This document shows, in pieces, positions 59,400 through 64,000 of a stretch of DNA of 64,000 nucleotides. The notes beneath the pieces are model-generated. The model saw nothing but the letters and a program-made list of their open reading frames with translations. It was not told the origin of the DNA and searched no databases. Position 1 is the first letter of the stretch, and the number at the start of each line of letters is the position of its first letter. Source of the stretch: Toxonevra muliebris (Eukaryota > Arthropoda > Insecta > Diptera > Pallopteridae); NCBI GenBank assembly GCA_963691655.1, contig OY829327.1, positions 53,022,079 through 53,086,078 on the forward strand. Reading direction: 5' to 3'. Both the position numbers and the translations under genes were made by a program.

Positions 59400-61429
59400 T
59401 TCATACATCAAAAAAAAGGAAAATAAAATCCTTTAATTCCACACCTTTGTAATTGGCATAAAAACCCACATTTCCGATATATTGTGAAAACCTGCATAAA
59501 TTACCAAGTATCTAGAAAAAAGAAGCACATTTTAGCTATAAATATATGAAAATAATTCCATAGTAATCGTTTGAATCCTTTCAGTTTTTTTTCGGTTGTG
59601 TTCTTTGTATTTAAATTTCATAGCGAAAGTACTTTGCAAAAATAATTTTTAATGAAAATAATAAATTTTATATTATGAAAGTCAAAAAATAAAATGAAAC
59701 GAAGATTAAAAAAATTTAAATATTGCACGCACACAATGCGGCAAACGCACGCAACTGTCGGTGGCGCGGACGCAAGTAACCTGTAAAATATCCTGCATAT
59801 ATATTTATGAAAACGGAAGCATAAAATACTCGTATTGCCCAAAAATGCATGAAAGAGAGAGTAAAAGCTGTGAGTGGCGAGGTCTTATCTGGATTATGCA
59901 CATGACGTAGTGAAAAAAACCTCCAACCAACCCATAACGACAAAGAAACGCAGCCAAACAAAAGCGTAAATATCCTAGAGTGATGTTGATACATACATAC
60001 ATATGTATGTATGTATGTAAATTTAACAGAATAAAATAATAATTTAAATGACAAAGAAACAAAAAAAAAAAAATACAAAACCAAAATAAAACAACCAAAA
60101 AAAAAAAAGCTGAAAGGAAAATTAATAACCAGCATATTTTTTTAGCAAATTACTTCAAGATAGTAAAATCTTTATATCATATCAATAAAAAAAAACAAAA
60201 ATATAGGTACAGCAAAAAATATCTACGGCACAAAAATTATGTATCTATTAATTATATATTAAGTATTAAAATATCTAATTAGTATTCCGTCTGCACTTTC
60301 ATATTGGAGTAATTTGTTTCAAAAGAGTAAATATTTTTTCTCTGCTTTTTTTCAATCCATTTCAAAAGAAAGGGAACTGCTCTGCATGTGGAGAGAGTGG
60401 TTATTGTTGGATATTTACTTTGTCCAGTTTCGAGCAAATATCAGGTCTATTTTGAAACAAATTACGCCTCTGCTCGTTACATTATTATACTCCATCACGA
60501 ATTCCCACCAAATGCCCACACATACACACATCTATACATAAGCAGTTTTAAGCGACATGAAATGCTTGAATTAAGAGTATAAACACACTCACACACACAT
60601 ATCCTCATATCATTAGTTATTAAATTTGGTCTAACTTGTCATATGCAATGCAATGCTGTATGCTCCACCCTGCCCAGCACGCAACCCTTGTGTACCATTT
60701 TGCTCGCTTGGTGTGGGTTAATAATGCTGCATGTGTGCCCACCTAATTACATTTGTACCCTACTTACCTATTCACCTATTCATGTATGGACGTACGCACC
60801 ACTTGTATTGTACCTGACAAGCTCACTTATTCATGCGCGCAAAATTATGCTAACAAGCTTATCAGTGTCAGATGCCATAAGCATTTCAACAGCATAAATT
60901 GTAAATACATGCATATACGTTGGGTACATTAATAGATATTACAAACACATGGACATACAGACAACTACTACCGACACTGATGTACTTACAACAAGAACAC
61001 AAGCGCCACCCATCAATAGCGCAGTGCCAAATTTTGACTTTTGGCTATTTTAGTAATACCAAGAGAAATTCAGTTGAAATCGATTATGAGTGACTTCCCA
61101 TTTTTAAATTTTTTGTCAATTTTTTGTTCCTGAATCCAAAGAGGTGTCAAATTTTTGTAGATTGTTGTTTAAAACTCAAAAAAAAAGAAGTGACAAAAAT
61201 CAATTGAAATGAAATTTTCTGAATTGTTCAGAATCCTTATTAGACCCAAGAGTATAGGTGAGTTAACGGCGAAAAAATAAGGAAATAGCTATATGCGATT
61301 ATGCCGTTGATGCTCAAAGGATTATGACTACAGATCTGTATCGAATAAGAATATTTACATGCTCTCTGATACCAGAAAGGCTTTAAATTCACCGCTCACT
61401 ATGAGTAAATAAGGTATAGCTGCCAATTA
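59400..61429. repeat. Intron-like DNA
   Basis: Contains a perfect 24 bp palindrome at 59991-60014 made of ACATAC/GTATGT units, A-runs near 60060 and 60102, and CACACA near 60588. Bases 60990-61250 are unassigned single-copy-like sequence. No gene. Confidence 0.5.
59991..60014. repeat. Perfect palindrome of ACAT/ATGT units
   Basis: ACATACATACAT is followed directly by its reverse complement. The GTAT pattern then continues to 60018. It is simple-repeat derived, so hairpin potential is real but functional meaning is doubtful. Confidence 0.8.
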
Positions 61430-61515
61430 GGTCACATATAAATCTCAAAAATTAATAGAATAGAAACGTGCTGTTGTAATTCAGGAGTTCCGCCGTTTTT
61501 TCTAGAATTAAATCT

Positions 61516-62450
61516 TTATTTACTGCCCGTCGCTAGCGACAACTTTCGCTCATCGCTCCGGCAATTTTCGGACCCCATCTCGAAAAAAGGAGGCGTAATC
61601 CATGATTGAATCCATTTTTCGACTTCCTCATACGAACGAAAATGCTGATCCGCAAGGCAGTGCGCAATAGAACGAAACAGATGGTAGTCGGAAGGAGCAA
61701 CGTCTAGGGAGTACAGCGGGTGGGCAAAACCACCCATTTCAGGGTTTTCAAGTAAGTCTTGACCACTTTAGCGACATGTGGCCGAGCATTATCATGCTGG
61801 ATGATGACTTTATCGTATCTCTCATGGTACTGTAGACATTTTTGCTGCAATGCTCGACTCAAACGCATTAATTGCGTCCGGTGCCGATCTCTTGTGATGG
61901 TTTCATTCGGTTTCAGTAGCTCGTAGTATATATTACACTGAGCTAGTCCCACCAAATGCAGAGCATAATCTTGGCGTCGAGGATATTCGGTTTGGTGGCC
62001 AACGTGGAAGCATTGCCCGTGCCTTTTTGTGCTTAGGATTATCGTAATGGACCCATTTTTCGATGCCGGTGACGATGCGATGTAGAAATTCCTTCCCATT
62101 CTTCCCATGCAGTTGTTCACATGCAAATAAAAGCCGTTCAATATCTCTCGGTTTCAACTTGTATGGAAACCAATTTCCTTGTTTCTGAATTATGCTATGT
62201 GGTATCACAATGAACCGTTATGGCCTAAGTCTGTCTCTCGACAGCCAATCTATCCTAACCTTTTCCAACCTATTGAGTTACTGCTAGTGATTCAGCTTGT
62301 TTTTCTTGCATTTGGCATGAATCTTCATTGAGCAGTGCTTCCAATTCGTCGTTACTTGAAGTTTTTTCTCTCCCACTACCATGCTTCTGCTCGGCATTGA
62401 AATCACTCAAGCCATGTAATCGAAAACAATTTAAAAATTCAAACAACTTT
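61516..62450 (-). pseudogene. Mariner transposase relic with lost catalytic Asp and a nested insertion
   Basis: Read leftward: an N-terminal piece SDFNAEQKHGSGREKTSS then DELEALLNEDSCQMQEKQAE ends at VTQ. A 78 bp foreign insert (62195-62272) then replaces part of the second helix-turn-helix. Coding resumes IIQKQGNWFPYKLKPRDIER, FLHRIVTGIEKWVHYDN, where family members have TGDEKW, so the first catalytic Asp is Ile. Frame changes lead to YYELLKPNETITRDRHRTQL, KVIIQHDNARPHVAKVVKTY with the second Asp, and LDVAPSDYHLFRSIAH with the third. It resembles the mauritiana/vertumnana side of mariner. Inactive. Confidence 0.88.
62195..62272 (+). mobile_element. Non-LTR retrotransposon 3' tail inserted in mariner
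   Basis: GGTATCACAATGAACCGTTA, then CCTAAGTCTGT, ACAGCC and a CCTAACC end share block order with 39028-39118, the 3' tail of the non-LTR fragment at 38650. It is severely 5'-truncated, as is usual for target-primed reverse transcription. Part of the mariner sequence at the target appears deleted. Confidence 0.6.
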
Positions 62451-62585
62451 CATTAAGGAGGCGCTGTCGATACGTTAGCAGATGTCCAAACTCACTTTAT
62501 GGCAATTTTGATCTACGTATTTCGACCAGCCCTCACCGATGCAGCCATCTATGGGAACACGACAAAAGAAAAGTTGTACACCTAA

Positions 62586-64000
62586 TGGTGATTGGAAAGG
62601 AACTATATTGATGCTGATAGTCGTCATTACTTAATTGACGCTACATTCTCGGTCGTACCATTTTGTGGGTATAAGCAATTGCTTATAGTATACTTTGGAC
62701 AGAGTAGACATATAAGTCACAATAATATTTTGATTTTGCACTTAAAGTATTTAATATTATAGGATATATGTAGTTATTGATCCAGTTTAATTAAAGTGTA
62801 AGATTGAAAGAAGAGGCGTAGGCGAAAAAACCCGAAACCGAAAAAACCCGAAAGTATTCATTCAAAGGACTGAATGTTTATCCAAATTTATATATCCAAA
62901 CATAATTTTCGTAAGTTTGAAAGACCAACGAGAACTTTTGCTTGTTGATAGCCGAAATCACATGCACATTGGTTTGAAGCTTTCAGTTCCAGTGGGTTTT
63001 TCTGATTTCTTTACCTTTAAACGTTTATGATCCTAAATTAAATGTTTGAATTCCAGCTTAATTTCTGGTTCTCTAGATCTAGATCTGATTTTCATCAGTT
63101 CATACATGAGTCTATGTAGAAAGTTTACATATTTGGAAGACTTGTAAAGAACTACTTTCTATATTTTTTTTTATAGATATATCGTGTGTTTGGGATATGT
63201 AATATTTCTCAAAATTTATAGCTGAGGTTGATCTGCTTTAAAAAATGAATGAGTAGCTGTTCTTGGACTTTCAATATGTAAAACGTTATACTTCTTCAAC
63301 AGATTTCATATTCATATTAGAAAAATCAATTCCTATACCTCATTATTAACACTCAAGCATTTAAATGTTAACTAACTACATTTAAATGTTTATACTAAAT
63401 TCTTTTCAAAAACGCTTACCACCTTCAAAAGCTTTCCACATATTTACAATCAAGAATCCACATAACACATACAGACACTTCTAACCACTCTGCCACTGTC
63501 ACATGCACTTCCACCAACACTCACTACTTTCGACCATTCTAGCCCGGTTGTTCATTCTAGCATTCAAAATTAAAAATATCTCCAACAATAAACGAAAATG
63601 TCATTTCTGCAAATACCAAAAATTTAATAATATCCTAATATATAACTACCTACTATTTCTATCTATGACATCATTGTGATAAATATTTTGAAAACCAGAA
63701 AATTGTTAATAATAATAATTCTCTATTTTTCAAACACGCACAACAAACAGATGCTGCCGGCGGTAAATTCTTGTTTATATTTTCTTATTTAATTTTATTC
63801 AAATATTTTTATAAAGCAAAATATGAAAATCAAAAAAAAAAAAAAAAAAAAGAATGTATATATACGAGTATTTTCATATACATTCATAATATATAAAATT
63901 AATAACGATAATTGCAAATAATAATAAACGCATTGAACATACATTGCTTTTGCCTTATTTCTTTTTTTTTTTTGTGTTTTGTGTTTTTATCTTTATTGGT
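62586..64000. repeat. Noncoding, A-rich end of window
   Basis: A 16 bp tandem (CGAAAAAACCCGAAAC) occurs twice at 62823-62853. TAGATCTAGATCT near 63076 is a short palindrome. A 20 bp poly(A) lies at 63832-63851. No open frame of interest and no element ends were seen. Confidence 0.5.

Larger units (their letters stand above)
61430..62582 (-). mobile_element. Mariner element, decayed
   Basis: Candidate ends are TAGGTCACATATAAATC on the left and, reverse-complemented from the right, TAGGTGTACAACTTTTC. TA is available as target duplication at 61428-61429 and 62583-62584. Only TAGGT is well conserved, so the exact limits are tentative, but the transposase fills the interval and the size fits mariner. 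Confidence 0.55.

Noticed and set aside
60755..60775. Reverse-strand AATAG|GTAAGT
   Set aside because: The donor is good but the preceding sequence is purine-containing, with no polypyrimidine tract.
1..64000. CRISPR arrays, bacterial operons, riboswitches or prophage
   Set aside because: Composition, intron-like sequence and transposon types are those of an insect nuclear genome. No regularly spaced repeats or bacterial gene features were seen.

Overview
This 64 kb window reads as AT-rich, gene-poor nuclear DNA of a higher fly. The inference rests on CA/GT microsatellites, TTG/CTG triplet tracts, poly(A)/poly(T) runs, and a dense load of decayed mariner, Tc1, pogo-like, TTAA-type, hAT-like and non-LTR elements. 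A tRNA-derived SINE whose body contains GTTCGGAATCGGC suggests a tephritid fruit fly, but that attribution comes from memory and is not proven here. I found no intact host protein-coding gene, no rRNA gene and no functional tRNA gene. Almost all longer open frames are low-complexity intron translations or transposon remains.

The most economical explanation is the inside of one or more very large introns. Two + strand sites (16055|16056 and 59329|59330) join a strong polypyrimidine/AG acceptor directly to a GTAAG donor, the signature of recursive splicing 'ratchet points' in long fly introns. Both have a second donor 61-84 nt downstream. A weaker site lies at 2185|2186. On the opposite strand, 40945-41001 is a weak micro-exon candidate with two possible donors.

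Layout. 0-8 kb: a 405 bp long-TIR MITE (513-917), a mariner/maT-like relic (5311-6420) split by a 411 bp MITE, and a 178 bp MITE at 7671. 8-15 kb: a reverse-strand non-LTR RT fragment (9695-10070), two adjacent reverse-strand SINE heads (10.8-11.3 kb), and a jockey-like RT fragment (14218-14612). 15-31 kb: mostly simple intron, with a TA-flanked MITE at 18527, a mariner-superfamily element nested in a pogo-like element (22880-24734), and a deleted mariner at 30198-30855. 31-42 kb: a TIR-bounded Tc1-like element with IR/DR ends (33013-34577), a hAT-like element with a perfect 8 bp TSD (37225-38604), a non-LTR 3' end (38650-39120), and hairpin elements at 41.4-41.7 kb. 42-48 kb: plain intron-like sequence. 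48.5-53.4 kb: an apparently dispersed Tc1-like element interrupted by a non-LTR RNase H fragment and three TTAA-flanked elements. 53-64 kb: MITEs at 56469 and 58602, a SINE copy at 58333, the second ratchet site, and a mariner relic (61430-62582) carrying a non-LTR 3' tail.

None of the transposases is intact. Each has a frameshift, stop, deletion or lost catalytic residue. The window holds no recognisable multi-gene system. Its value lies in the splice architecture and in the readable order of nested insertions.
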